Part shown: positions 16,286 through 25,016 of the stretch, one piece after another
Numbering within the stretch: the first letter of the stretch is position 1
How the letters are laid out: each line of letters begins with the position of its first letter
Assembly (NCBI RefSeq): GCF_008180725.1
Contig: NZ_VTEV01000001.1
Span: 124,001-188,000, forward strand
Direction: 5' to 3'
Origin: Sutcliffiella horikoshii
Lineage (GTDB): Bacteria > Bacillota > Bacilli > Bacillales > Bacillaceae_I
Length of the DNA stretch: 64,000 nucleotides
Notes under the pieces: model-generated
What the model was told of the DNA's origin: nothing
The model's input: the letters and a program-made list of their open reading frames with translations, nothing else
Databases searched by the model: none
Position numbers and translations under genes: made by a program

Positions 16286-17404
16286 TTAAATACCGACGGG
16301 AATAGATGCTTCCAAATGACATACTAAATCATCATTTTTTACGACTTCTTCTGCGTATTTATCTTGGGTTTGATCATACTCTCTTAACTGTTCCGAGGAG
16401 TAGTTGACCACTCCAAGTCCGATTCGGTTTCCTTCAAAATCCAGAATTCTTACAACAGATCCTTCCTGGAAATACCCTTTCACTTTACTGATACTAGAAG
16501 GTAACAATCTCTTCTTCCCTAACATGGAAACGTCTGCACCTTCTGCTAGCACTACTTCTCCCTCAGGACCTGAGTTAAACGCAATCCATTGTTTTTTGTG
16601 ATTCAAGTTCACTGAAGAATCCTTCGATTCAAAATACGTTCCTGTTGCTTCTTTTTCCACTGCTTGAAGTAAAATGTTTGGTACTCCTGCTTTTCCTAAG
16701 AAGGCAGGGATTCCAGATGCCATGGCAATCTTCACGGCATCAATTTTTGACTTCATTCCGCCAGTACCGACAGAGCTTCCAGGATCTCCTGCTGCCGCTT
16801 CGATTTCAGGGGTGATTTCTTCCACCTTGCGTAAAAGAGTGGCATCCGGATTTTTGCGCGGATCTGCATCATACAAACCGTCGATGTCAGATAAAATTAA
16901 CAACATATCTGCATCGACAAGTCCAGCCACTTTAGCAGAAAGTGTATCATTATCCCCGAATTTTAGACGGTTTACCGTGACGGTGTCATTTTCATTGACG
17001 ATCGGTACAATACCACGCTCTAAAAGAACATTCGCGGTGTTGCGCGCGTTATTGTAGCGATTTTCATCCGAAAAATCTTCTCTTGTAATAAGGATTTGAG
17101 AGGCAACGTACCCGTTAGATAAAAACAGTTCGCTATACGCCTCCATCAACAAGCCTTGCCCAATGGACGCTGCCGCTTGTTTTTCCGGTAAACTTGTTGG
17201 TCGATCCAGGCAGCCTAGTTTTCTATATCCGGCTGCTACTGCACCTGAAGAAACTAATAAGACTTCATAGCCTTGATCCTTCAGTTGAGCAACTTCATCA
17301 ACAAGCCTTTCTAGTTTTCTTCTGCTAATTTCGCCATGTGAACTTGTCAATGAGCTGCTTCCAATTTTTATTACTACCCGTTTTGTCTTATTATCGGGGG
17401 TCAT
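16286..17404 (-). CDS. proB: Glutamate 5-kinase ProB
   Basis: ProB phosphorylates glutamate, the feedback-regulated first step of proline synthesis. The protein has 372 residues: an amino-acid kinase domain (KIGSSSLTS at the start, SSGAVAAGY, NENDTVTVNRLKFGDNDTLSA) and a C-terminal PUA domain from about residue 275. The full-length PUA form is the classical type. ATG 17404 follows AACAGGAGTG. It lies between proC and proA. No T-box leader is visible in this operon, unlike some Bacillus proBA operons. Confidence 0.97.
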   Translation of the reverse strand: MTPDNKTKRVVIKIGSSSLTSSHGEISRRKLERLVDEVAQLKDQGYEVLLVSSGAVAAGYRKLGCLDRPTSLPEKQAAASIGQGLLMEAYSELFLSNGYVASQILITREDFSDENRYNNARNTANVLLERGIVPIVNENDTVTVNRLKFGDNDTLSAKVAGLVDADMLLILSDIDGLYDADPRKNPDATLLRKVEEITPEIEAAAGDPGSSVGTGGMKSKIDAVKIAMASGIPAFLGKAGVPNILLQAVEKEATGTYFESKDSSVNLNHKKQWIAFNSGPEGEVVLAEGADVSMLGKKRLLPSSISKVKGYFQEGSVVRILDFEGNRIGLGVVNYSSEQLREYDQTQDKYAEEVVKNDDLVCHLEASIPVGI

Positions 17405-17437
17405 TCAATCACTCCTGTTATAACATAGTTGTAAAAC

Positions 17438-18280
17438 TTACTGTAGAACCAATTCTTTTTCTTTTTCTGCACTTATTTCTTTTGAACGTTCTGCTGCACC
17501 TTTAATGGCTGCTGAGATAGCTTTACCGCCACCATTTTCACTTAAAGCATCTAATCCTGCTGCCGTGGTACCATTTGGAGAAGTCACTTTCTTACGTAGC
17601 GAAGAAGGCTCTTCGTTATTTGTTTGCATCATTTTAGCTGCTCCGAGAATTGTCTGTGCAACTACATCACGTGTTACTTCTTCATCAAGTCCTGCAGCCT
17701 TCGCTGTTTTTTCCATGTGCTCCATTAAATAGTAAAAATAAGCTGGACCACTTCCGGCTACTCCTGTAAAAACGTCCATTTGTTCTTCTTCAATGGTGTA
17801 CACTTTGCCGATTGTTTCAAGGATGACTTTCGTGTCTACCATATGATCCATCCCAACATGCTTTCCTGCTGAAATCGCTGTTGCCGATTCACCAATCATG
17901 CTTGACGTGTTAGGCATTACGCGAATAACAGGCTGCCCTGGGTTCAACCCTTCTTCCATATAACTAGTGGATACACCTGCTAATACGGAAAGCAGTAATT
18001 GTGAAGAGTTAAGTTGATCTTTTAATGAAGCTAAGGCAATTTCTATATCTTTCGGTTTCATGGCCAATACAATAATGTCTAGTTCACTCATATTCAAATC
18101 CTGCTTCATCACGCCACGAACACCGTATTTATTTTCAAGTTCTATTAATCTGTCGATGTTTGATCTATTGCTTACTACAACGTTAGTTGCAGGGATAATT
18201 TCACTTGCAACAATCCCTGAAATCATTGCCTCTGCCATTGATCCTGCTCCAATAAATCCTATCACTTTTTCTTTCAGCAT
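17438..18280 (-). CDS. proC: Pyrroline-5-carboxylate reductase ProC
   Basis: ProC reduces pyrroline-5-carboxylate to proline. The protein has 280 residues with the N-terminal NAD(P)-binding GFIGAGSMAEAMISG, LAMKPKDI, RVMPNTSSMIGES and the C-terminal SPNGTTAAGLDAL motif. ATG 18280 follows GGGAGCGATTAG. It is the first gene of proC-proB-proA, giving a complete glutamate-to-proline pathway. A possible promoter (TTGATA, 16 bp, TACGAT on the minus strand near 18320-18350) lies upstream, before the 52-bp repeat array. Confidence 0.97.
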   Translation of the reverse strand: MLKEKVIGFIGAGSMAEAMISGIVASEIIPATNVVVSNRSNIDRLIELENKYGVRGVMKQDLNMSELDIIVLAMKPKDIEIALASLKDQLNSSQLLLSVLAGVSTSYMEEGLNPGQPVIRVMPNTSSMIGESATAISAGKHVGMDHMVDTKVILETIGKVYTIEEEQMDVFTGVAGSGPAYFYYLMEHMEKTAKAAGLDEEVTRDVVAQTILGAAKMMQTNNEEPSSLRKKVTSPNGTTAAGLDALSENGGGKAISAAIKGAAERSKEISAEKEKELVLQ

Positions 18281-18546
18281 CTAATCGCTCCCGTCTGTCC
18301 GTTCGTTTTTAACAACGTTTATAATCGTAACATGTAGAGGATGTATATCAAGGGTGTTTGGGCAATTAGTTCGCATGAAAGCCAGATAGTGAGTGTAAAC
18401 GCTACCAATAATATCGACCTGCGTGTAATTCCAGTAGAAGCGTAAAAATCGCTGATTATGGGCAAATACGGCGAAATTTGATGGAGGATAATTATGGGAA
18501 TGCAGTACAAACCCTTTTATGCATTGAGTTTGGAGGGTTTTACAGG

Positions 18547-19118
18547 GATGAGGACTTTTCTTTTCCTAATTCCAACTCACTGCGGTCTTTGTAGCGCTGA
18601 TGAAGACTTCTCTCTACTTAATCTCCCGCCTCTCAGGTCTTCATGGCGTTGATGAAGACTTCTCCCTTCCGAATTTCCCGCCAATCAGGACTTCATTACC
18701 TCGATGAAGACTTCTCCCTACCGAATTTCCACCAACTCAGGTCTTCATTACTCCGATGAAGACTTCTCTCTTCCGAATTTCCCGCCATTCAGGTCTTCAT
18801 TACACCGATGAAGACTTCTCTCTTCCGAATTTCCAGCCAATCAGGTCGTCATTACATCGATGAAGACTTCTCCCTACCAAATTTCCACCTACTCAGGTCT
18901 TCATTACACCGATGAAGACTTCTCTCTACCGAATTTCCCGCCATTCAGGTCTTCATTACACCGATGAAGACTTCTACCTACCGAATTTCCAGCCAATCAG
19001 GTCTTCATTACACCAATGAAGACTTCTACCTACCGAATTTCCAGCCAATCAGGTCTTCATTACACCGATGAAGACTTCTCTCTTCCGAATTTCCCGCCAA
19101 TCAGGTCTTCATTGCTCC
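18547..19118. repeat. Tandem array with exact 52-bp period, 11 units
   Basis: The motif GATGAAGACTTCT (or a close variant) starts at 18547 (degenerate), 18599, 18651, 18703, 18755, 18807, 18859, 18911, 18963, 19015 and 19067, every step exactly 52 bp. The rest of each unit is also conserved: a C/T-rich part, CCGAATTTCC, then CAGGTCTTCATTACACC. Each unit carries ATGAAGAC and its complement GTCTTCAT, so units can pair within or across the junction (7-base loop). 52 is not divisible by three, so it cannot encode a repeat protein. It fills the gap between the proC promoter side and the MoxR operon terminator. Nothing else is seen at 18281-18546. Confidence 0.95.
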
Positions 19119-19128
19119 CACCCATAAA

Positions 19129-19163
19129 AAAACAGTGTACCCAGAAAGGATACACTGCAAAAA
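19129..19163 (-). terminator. Terminator of the MoxR/DUF58 operon
   Basis: Minus-strand GCAGTGTATCC and GGGTACACTG pair around TTTCT, followed by TTTTTTT. Confidence 0.85.
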
Positions 19164-19169
19164 CTATTA

Positions 19170-20378
19170 CTAACTCGCTTTTTTCCACTGCTTCATCACT
19201 TTTCGAATTTCCTCTGCCATCGTCCTGCATGCTTCTACTTCCGAAGGGGAGAGTTTCATTTCCCCATATCGGACTTTTGCATACAACTTCATAAAACTTT
19301 CATTAAAAGAGGTTTCCCGTTTTAACCATTCATCCAAAGTTTCATTTGGAAGGCGGCCACGGTTCTTTTTCAATGCTAACTGCTCTAAATCAAACATAAG
19401 CTTCCTTACTTCATTTTCCGGTGGCTTTTGCTTTCTTCTACCTCCGAAGAATCCACCACCACTCTTTTTAGTCATAGTAGAAGTAAATTGCTGTTCAGGC
19501 TCTAACTCTCTTTTTTGGTTGTTTACTTTTTTCTTATTTAATGAGAGGTAAAGGACAGATAAGAAAACAAGGACACCAACTGCTATTACTACAGGGCTAT
19601 CAAATAAGCTTTCTGTTGGTAAGAGCTCAGCGGTTTCCGCTTCCTCCTCCTCCCCCATCTCAATGCCTCCCTCATCCTGAGGCCCACCACTTTTGGGTGT
19701 CCAATCAAGCATTCCAAATAAAGCAAACACAGGCCTTGCCAAAATATCAAAAATAAAGCTGACACCTAGGCCAAATACCGAAAGCCCTGCTGTTATCAGA
19801 TATTTACCTATTGTTGCAAAGACTGCAGAAACAGCGACGATGCCTATAAAAACTGCCGCTGTGGCACCAACCACCCTTTTTTGCATATAATGGTTGCCGT
19901 TTAATTGAATCACAGCATTTCCACTATATAATAAGATAACAAGAGCGAGCTGCGCACCAAATAGTATCATTAACGTAAGGCCATGAGGATAGTCCACCAA
20001 CGTTCCTGCGCCATATACAAAAGGCATCCAAATGAAGGACATGACCAATAGCGCAAAGGTGGAAATGAACCTTTCCTCTACAAAATACATAAATGCCCTG
20101 AAACTAATGATAGACCCGATAACAAGAGAAAGCCCGATGCTATAGGAAGAAAGGTAAGCAAAAATAGCTAATATAGGTGCCACAAGCATGATGGCAACAT
20201 AGCTAGTTGGAAGTTTGTTGTTTAAAAAGCCAAAAATCGCAATCGCAAAACCATATGGCAACAAGATTCCTGCAAAAGAAGGGAGATTTCCGGAATCTAA
20301 GTACAAGAGCAAGATGAAAAAATAGAGTATATTGAGCTCGAGCAATAAGTGTATGCTGTTTCTCCAAAGATTACCCAT
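19170..20378 (-). CDS. Multi-pass membrane protein of a MoxR-DUF58 operon
   Basis: A 402-residue protein with about nine membrane helices in the first 300 residues, an acidic loop (EMGEEEEAETAE) and a C-terminal soluble tail of about 90 residues with FDLEQLALKKNRGRLPNETLDEWLKRE, like the DUF4129 tail found in transglutaminase partners. No transglutaminase Cys-His-Asp motif is visible. Start ATG 20378 overlaps the DUF58 gene by 8 bp. In such operons MoxR ATPase, DUF58 protein and membrane proteins act together; their substrate is unknown. Confidence 0.8.
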   Translation of the reverse strand: MGNLWRNSIHLLLELNILYFFILLLYLDSGNLPSFAGILLPYGFAIAIFGFLNNKLPTSYVAIMLVAPILAIFAYLSSYSIGLSLVIGSIISFRAFMYFVEERFISTFALLVMSFIWMPFVYGAGTLVDYPHGLTLMILFGAQLALVILLYSGNAVIQLNGNHYMQKRVVGATAAVFIGIVAVSAVFATIGKYLITAGLSVFGLGVSFIFDILARPVFALFGMLDWTPKSGGPQDEGGIEMGEEEEAETAELLPTESLFDSPVVIAVGVLVFLSVLYLSLNKKKVNNQKRELEPEQQFTSTMTKKSGGGFFGGRRKQKPPENEVRKLMFDLEQLALKKNRGRLPNETLDEWLKRETSFNESFMKLYAKVRYGEMKLSPSEVEACRTMAEEIRKVMKQWKKAS

Positions 20379-21543
20379 TTACAGCCTCCCTCCTTGCTTC
20401 TGACCGCCATGGTATAAGTGTACAATTATCATCTTTTACATCCAGGAGGTTTACATTAGTCCCAGTAGGCATCCTCCACCCTCTCATACGCTCTTCCTCC
20501 CCACAAAGAATGACATAAGGGGCATAAGCAGCATGTTGATAGGTTATTCTCTCAAAGGTTGTCATACTAATGGACACACTGTTTCCTTGCAACCTCGCCA
20601 ACATAGTTAGCGCAGTTTGGAGATGGCGCTTCCCTTCCCCATAAGGTAGTTCCAGGTAACTTGGAGTCCCCACCCTCTTGATGTTAACAAGTAATGAATA
20701 TGGGATATTTAATTTTGTCGCATGATGTAACAAATGGGTAATCCCCTTAATTCTCTCTTCTAAATGGCCTGATCTAATATCAAACACAATTAACCAAGAA
20801 AATTGAGAAGTCTTTTCATACATTTTCGTTTGAAGGCTAGTAACCTTAGCAGAAGCTTTCCAATGAATTCTATTAAAGGAATCCCCTGCTGCATAATCAC
20901 GGGTTCCAATAATAGTGCTAACATCTTCAAAAAGGGACGACCTAGTTGGATACGAACCTTGGTTCTTTGGCATAATTCTTTCAAGGCCGGCAACGGGTAA
21001 TTGCTCAGAGTATACCAGTGCTTCAAATTTCGTCAGGTCGTTTTTTTGCAAATAAACCTTACCAAAATCAATAAAATGAGAGATTTGCAGCTCAATATGA
21101 TGTAATTTAGCTACTCCCCTTTCTATTGCAGTAAAAGGAATTTCAATGACTAGTTCACTTTTACCCATTAAGGAAAACGGCAGACTGATTTGGCTGATCC
21201 GCGTTCTTCTGTCTCCGTTTTGAAACTCTATGTTATTGTCTGCAACAAGTTGGATTCGTCCAGAAAAGATTGGTAACCAGGACGGTTGTTCGACCTTTAA
21301 TTTGATGATCCCTGTTTCACCGGGGAAAACCTTCACTTGTCCGTCAACAATTGTAAGCTTCAGTTTTTTCCCTACATTGGCTAAATAATAGTAGGAGACA
21401 ATGAAGTACAAAAAATACAAGCAACCCATAAAAAATAAAATGGGATGTCCTGTAAAGAATCCTATTGCAATAATGGCAAATGCGCAGGCACGGAAATAAA
21501 TATGGTGAGTCAGGTTATCTACTTGTTGATTCCACCTAGTCAT
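20371..21543 (-). CDS. DUF58-domain membrane protein
   Basis: A 390-residue protein with two N-terminal membrane helices (about 18-55), a beta-rich domain, and the DUF58 core EDVSTIIGTRDYAAGDSFNRIHWKASAKVTSLQTKMYE near residue 205-245, followed by a von Willebrand-like fold (FSWLIVFDIRSG). Start ATG 21543 follows the MoxR stop by two bases. It is the second gene of a MoxR/DUF58/membrane protein operon, homologous to yeaC-yeaD-yebA of B. subtilis. Molecular role unestablished. Confidence 0.88.
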   Translation of the reverse strand: MTRWNQQVDNLTHHIYFRACAFAIIAIGFFTGHPILFFMGCLYFLYFIVSYYYLANVGKKLKLTIVDGQVKVFPGETGIIKLKVEQPSWLPIFSGRIQLVADNNIEFQNGDRRTRISQISLPFSLMGKSELVIEIPFTAIERGVAKLHHIELQISHFIDFGKVYLQKNDLTKFEALVYSEQLPVAGLERIMPKNQGSYPTRSSLFEDVSTIIGTRDYAAGDSFNRIHWKASAKVTSLQTKMYEKTSQFSWLIVFDIRSGHLEERIKGITHLLHHATKLNIPYSLLVNIKRVGTPSYLELPYGEGKRHLQTALTMLARLQGNSVSISMTTFERITYQHAAYAPYVILCGEEERMRGWRMPTGTNVNLLDVKDDNCTLIPWRSEARREAVNG

Positions 21544-21545
21544 TC

Positions 21546-22481
21546 CTATATTGTCGCCTCCACAGGCACTACAACTCTTGCCAACACTTCTGTCACAACT
21601 TGTTTATTGGTCTTTTTCAATGACCCTTCCATTGTAAGAACTAATCGGTGACTTAATACATATGGAGCCATTTTCTTTACATCCTCAGGAGTAACGTATT
21701 CGCGACCATTCACAAATGCTGCCCCTTGAGCCGCTCGCATTAATGCCAAGGTTCCACGAGGGCTTATTCCAAGCTCAATTTCTTCGTGATTTCTGGTCAT
21801 TTGAACTATTTCAAGTATGTAATCCTCTACTACTGAAGATACTTTCACCTGTTTGACCTGTTCCTGCAATTCCATGACTTCTTCTTTACTAAAGAAAGCA
21901 GTCAATTGTTTAATCGGCTCGTCCAATCGGTATTTATTCATCATTTCCTTTTCTTCTTCCAGTGTCGGGTAGCCTAGGTCGATTTGAATAAAGAATCGAT
22001 CCATTTGCGCTTCTGGCAAAGGAAATGTCCCTTGCTGAGATTCAATTGGATTTTGTGTAGCAAGCACCATAAACGGACCTGGGATAGATAATGTTTCTCC
22101 GTCAATGGTTACTTGTCGCTCTTCCATTACCTCAAGTAAACTTGATTGCGTTCTTGGAGTGGCACGGTTAATCTCATCCGCCAAGAGTATATTTGTCATG
22201 ATTGGTCCAGGTCTTAATTCAAAATTTTGTTCCTTTGGATTAAAAAACTGAATCCCTGTGACATCACTCGGCAACACATCAGGAGTAAACTGAATTCGTT
22301 TAAAGCTCGCATCCATTGTCTTGGCAAAACTCTTTGCCAACATCGTTTTACCTGTACCTGGAACACTCTCTAACAACACATGACCTTTATTAAGAAGTGA
22401 TACAAATAATAGCTCTACAACCTCGTCTTTTCCAATAATCACTTTAGACAACTCTTTTTTCAATTGATCAACTTGTTTCAA
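21546..22481 (-). CDS. MoxR-family AAA+ ATPase
   Basis: A 311-residue AAA+ ATPase: Walker A ESVPGTGKTMLAKS near 38, Walker B LLADEINRATPRTQSSLLEVMEERQV near 105-125, sensor 1 VLATQNPIE and the C-terminal GISPRGTLALMRAAQ. TTG 22481 is preceded by AAAGGGGTG. MoxR proteins act as chaperone-like factors, usually with adjacent DUF58 and VWA proteins as here. First gene of the operon 22481-19170. Confidence 0.93.
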   Translation of the reverse strand: MKQVDQLKKELSKVIIGKDEVVELLFVSLLNKGHVLLESVPGTGKTMLAKSFAKTMDASFKRIQFTPDVLPSDVTGIQFFNPKEQNFELRPGPIMTNILLADEINRATPRTQSSLLEVMEERQVTIDGETLSIPGPFMVLATQNPIESQQGTFPLPEAQMDRFFIQIDLGYPTLEEEKEMMNKYRLDEPIKQLTAFFSKEEVMELQEQVKQVKVSSVVEDYILEIVQMTRNHEEIELGISPRGTLALMRAAQGAAFVNGREYVTPEDVKKMAPYVLSHRLVLTMEGSLKKTNKQVVTEVLARVVVPVEATI

Positions 22482-22577
22482 TATCAGGCACCCCTTTTTT
22501 ATTTTCTTTCTATTTAGAATTATTTTACCATTATTCTACTTCAAAAAATAGACAAATTTTAGCATTTATTTTGCGGT

Positions 22578-22612
22578 TAGAAAAAACCCATAGCAATACT
22601 TTGCTATGGGCA
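22578..22612 (-). terminator. Terminator after the DnaI-like gene
   Basis: Minus-strand CCCATAGCAA and TTGCTATGGG form a stem followed by TTTTTT. Confidence 0.85.
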
Positions 22613-22631
22613 ATGAAAAAAAATAAATATA

Positions 22632-23423
22632 TTAATCTTTGTACATCGTTAAATCTTTGGTCCTATAGCTCTCCGGTGTCACAATGGAAATTAATTGATT
22701 TTGACTCATTTTATTTTTAATCCTGTCTGCAATCCGTTCACCATATCGTTTCGTCAAATCGCCTGGGTGTATATTCGATGTAAACACGATACTTTTTCCT
22801 TGTCTTTGGTTCAGAATAGAATAGATGGTTTGATCCACCCACTCACTTACCCTCTCTACACCCAGATCATCAAGAATAAGTACATCCACTTCTGCAATGG
22901 CCTTCATAAATTTACTTTCAGAATATCCCGAATCATTATCCCAGGAAGCAACAATGGTATCCATCAATTTCGGTACATCAAAAAACATCGCAGTAATATT
23001 ATTATCCTTAAAATATTTATACAAGCCTACTGCTAAATGCGTTTTACCCCTACCAGTTCGACCAAAGTAATATAAGTTTTCCCTACCTGTAAATTGATCA
23101 AAAAAGTCTATCGTGCTTGCCAAAGCCTCACCCTGACTGGAATAGTCCACTTTAAAGTTCTCAAGAGTAGCATCCTCAAGCTCTCTTGGAATAATGCAAA
23201 ACTGTTCAAAGTACTTATGTTTTCTACGCTTTTCCGCTTGCATCGTTTCAGCAGCCAATCGACAATCACATTCATTTTCATACTCTTGCCATTGTCCTTT
23301 ATTTTCCCCACCAATAATTTGCATGCGAACGCGCTTTACTTCTCTATTACATTTTGGGCAGACTCTTTGGGAAAGTATCTCGGTTTTCCCCATGCTGCCA
23401 ATTACGGCACCAATCTTTTTCAT
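22632..23423 (-). CDS. DnaI/DnaC-like ATPase with zinc-binding N terminus
   Basis: A 263-residue protein from ATG 23423 (GGAGGTGG upstream). The N terminus has CPKC and CDC, a zinc-ribbon layout as in helicase loaders; the AAA+ domain shows Walker A YYFGRTGRGKTHLAVGLYK near 118, Walker B VDVLILDDLG near 180 and FTSNIHPGDL. This is the DnaC/DnaI/IstB ATPase family. It stands alone, without dnaB or phage genes around it, so it may be an accessory loader or phage-derived paralogue rather than the essential DnaI. The Walker A has TGRGKT rather than the common TGVGKT. Confidence 0.88.
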   Translation of the reverse strand: MKKIGAVIGSMGKTEILSQRVCPKCNREVKRVRMQIIGGENKGQWQEYENECDCRLAAETMQAEKRRKHKYFEQFCIIPRELEDATLENFKVDYSSQGEALASTIDFFDQFTGRENLYYFGRTGRGKTHLAVGLYKYFKDNNITAMFFDVPKLMDTIVASWDNDSGYSESKFMKAIAEVDVLILDDLGVERVSEWVDQTIYSILNQRQGKSIVFTSNIHPGDLTKRYGERIADRIKNKMSQNQLISIVTPESYRTKDLTMYKD

Positions 23424-23555
23424 CGTCGCCACCTCCGTCAAAACTTTGTCATTTTTTCTATATCAATTAGGTTGGATTTTTCATTTACTAGTGCAATTAT
23501 AATAGTTTCGGTTATAATAATACAAGAATGTTAACGAGTTCGGAGGGAAAAGAAC

Positions 23556-23981
23556 ATGTTAACCGGATGGTTTTTATGGTTAATTTTATTTTGGGTCGTC
23601 ACAATGGTGGGATTATTGGCCATTGGAGGATTCTTTATGTTTCGTAAATTTCTTAAAAGGATGCCAAAAGAAGACGGCAGATCGGAATTGGATTGGCAGG
23701 ATTTCTACTTAGAAAAAACCCGTCATCTTTGGCCAGATGATTTGAAACAGCTACTAGAAGAGCTTGTTTCTCCTGTACCGGAACTTTTCCGAGATATTGC
23801 AAGGCAAAAGATAGCCGGGAAAATCGGCGAAATAGCCTATAAGGAAAATGCAAAAGAAATCACAAGAGAACATGTCATTCGTGGCTATATTCTCGCAACA
23901 CCTAAACGGGATCATAAGTTCCTGATAAAGAAATTGGAACACCTTAAGATTGATCATACCCCGTATCAACACCTTTTTTAA
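23556..23981 (+). CDS. yneK: DUF2621 family protein YneK
   Basis: A 141-residue protein with one N-terminal membrane helix (about 4-28) and a conserved soluble part (SELDWQDFYLEKTRHLWPDDLK, GKIGEIAYKENAKEITREHVIRGYI). ATG 23556 follows GGAGGGAAAAG. In B. subtilis yneK lies between cotM and the ccdC-yneI-ccdA genes, with the same relative orientation as here. The DEHKFLIKKLEHL end is similar. Function unknown; the family is restricted to spore formers. Confidence 0.85.
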   Translation: MLTGWFLWLILFWVVTMVGLLAIGGFFMFRKFLKRMPKEDGRSELDWQDFYLEKTRHLWPDDLKQLLEELVSPVPELFRDIARQKIAGKIGEIAYKENAKEITREHVIRGYILATPKRDHKFLIKKLEHLKIDHTPYQHLF

Positions 23982-23984
23982 AGG

Positions 23985-24015
23985 AAAAACCTCGGTTTTT
24001 AGACCGAGGTTTTTA
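23985..24015. terminator. Bidirectional terminator between yneK and ccdC
   Basis: AAAAACCTCGGT and ACCGAGGTTTTT flank TTTTAG, an efficient stem for both convergent genes. Confidence 0.92.
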
Positions 24016-24493
24016 TCGTTGGTGGAATGGAACCACTCTCTATCTTCTTATATTTAACATACATCGCTATTCTCCATGGTACAATCATGCCAAAAGCAAG
24101 CAGCCAAAACATTCCGGTTAGTTCTCCAATATCAATCTGTGTACTTAGAACAAGTTTCATGACAACCCTTACGGCCAATAACCCAAGCAAAATAAAGACA
24201 AACGCCTTTGATCTCTTTAAATATATATCATTATCTTTCATCTCAAACTTAGAAGTTTTAATCAAGAAAATAGAAAATATCGCACCAACAGTCAGAGCTT
24301 CTAATATTTGCAAAGAGGAAACGCGAAATTCAGGAAATAGGAACATTAATGCCCCAGTACTCATGAAGATGGGAGGTAAAACAATTTTTTTCACTGATGA
24401 AGGTTTTTTCGCAGCTTTCATTCTGATAAATAATACCAGAAGTGCCATACATACTGCGAAAATCGTAGATAGTACTGTATACAAATTAATCAT
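23999..24493 (-). CDS. ccdC: CcdC family membrane protein (YneJ)
   Basis: A 164-residue integral membrane protein with five hydrophobic segments, matching the length and position of B. subtilis CcdC (YneJ) next to yneI and ccdA. CcdC is linked to cytochrome c biogenesis by genetics in B. subtilis but is not essential for it. ATG 24493 is preceded by AGAGGATGATT. Identification rests on membrane topology, gene order and family-like KIVLPPIFMSTGALMF. Confidence 0.82.
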   Translation of the reverse strand: MINLYTVLSTIFAVCMALLVLFIRMKAAKKPSSVKKIVLPPIFMSTGALMFLFPEFRVSSLQILEALTVGAIFSIFLIKTSKFEMKDNDIYLKRSKAFVFILLGLLAVRVVMKLVLSTQIDIGELTGMFWLLAFGMIVPWRIAMYVKYKKIESGSIPPTIKTSV

Positions 24494-24559
24494 CCTCTGT
24501 ATTCACAACTTTTAACCTCTTACTATTATACCGAAAAAGAGAAATATTAAAAGCGATAT

Positions 24560-24964
24560 CTAAGGTTTTTGTAAAGCTCGATATTTCTGAATGGAAACCA
24601 CCAATAAAAATGTGACAAGTGTTAAATAAAGAGTATCTAAGATCCACCAATTATTTGGAAAATCAGATGCGTCAACAATTAGGTTACCTACTATAAATAA
24701 CACCGCGATTGAAAAACTAATTATGTATAGAAATAACATCCCTTTTTTATAGACCGTTAACTCTTTACCACCTCTTACAAAAAAGAAGAGGAAAACAGTT
24801 CCAATAATAAAAAACTGAACGGTACTCCAGGTTTGGTCCACTATAATGTCCTTCTGTTCATCAACCAAAACTAAATTTACATAGCTTTCCATCTGCAAAA
24901 CAAAATTTACAATTAGAAAGTAAATCAGAACGAAGCCTTCTGCAATTCTAGCAAAAACAAAAAT
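24560..24964 (-). CDS. Small membrane protein, possible ATT start
   Basis: From an ATT at 24964, seven bases after AGGGGG, the open frame encodes 134 residues with four membrane helices, the first being FVFARIAEGFVLIYFLIVNFVL. The first standard starts (TTG 24898 or ATG 24892) lack a ribosome binding site and cut off that first helix, leaving 112 residues. I infer initiation at a non-ATG codon near 24964, or a lost start codon. No family recognised. It lies between ccdC and yneI, a gene not present at this place in B. subtilis. Confidence 0.55.
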   Translation of the reverse strand: MFVFARIAEGFVLIYFLIVNFVLQMESYVNLVLVDEQKDIIVDQTWSTVQFFIIGTVFLFFFVRGGKELTVYKKGMLFLYIISFSIAVLFIVGNLIVDASDFPNNWWILDTLYLTLVTFLLVVSIQKYRALQKP

Positions 24965-24986
24965 AATTCTCCCCCCTAACGAAAAA

Positions 24987-25013
24987 AACTATCGCATAAG
25001 ACGATAGTTTTTA
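24987..25013 (-). terminator. Terminator after yneI
   Basis: AAAAACTATCG and CGATAGTTTTT pair around a short loop with a T run on the minus strand. Confidence 0.8.
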
Positions 25014-25016
25014 CAT

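Noticed and set aside
17438-18540. T-box leader for the proline operon
   Set aside because: No GGGTGGNACCGCG element or stem I is found upstream of proC or proB.
18547-19118. CRISPR array
   Set aside because: Whole 52-bp units are similar; there are no short repeats separated by unique spacers, and no cas genes are present.
23094-23534. 146-codon plus-strand frame
   Set aside because: Antisense to the DnaI-like gene, hydrophobic by chance, no ribosome binding site.
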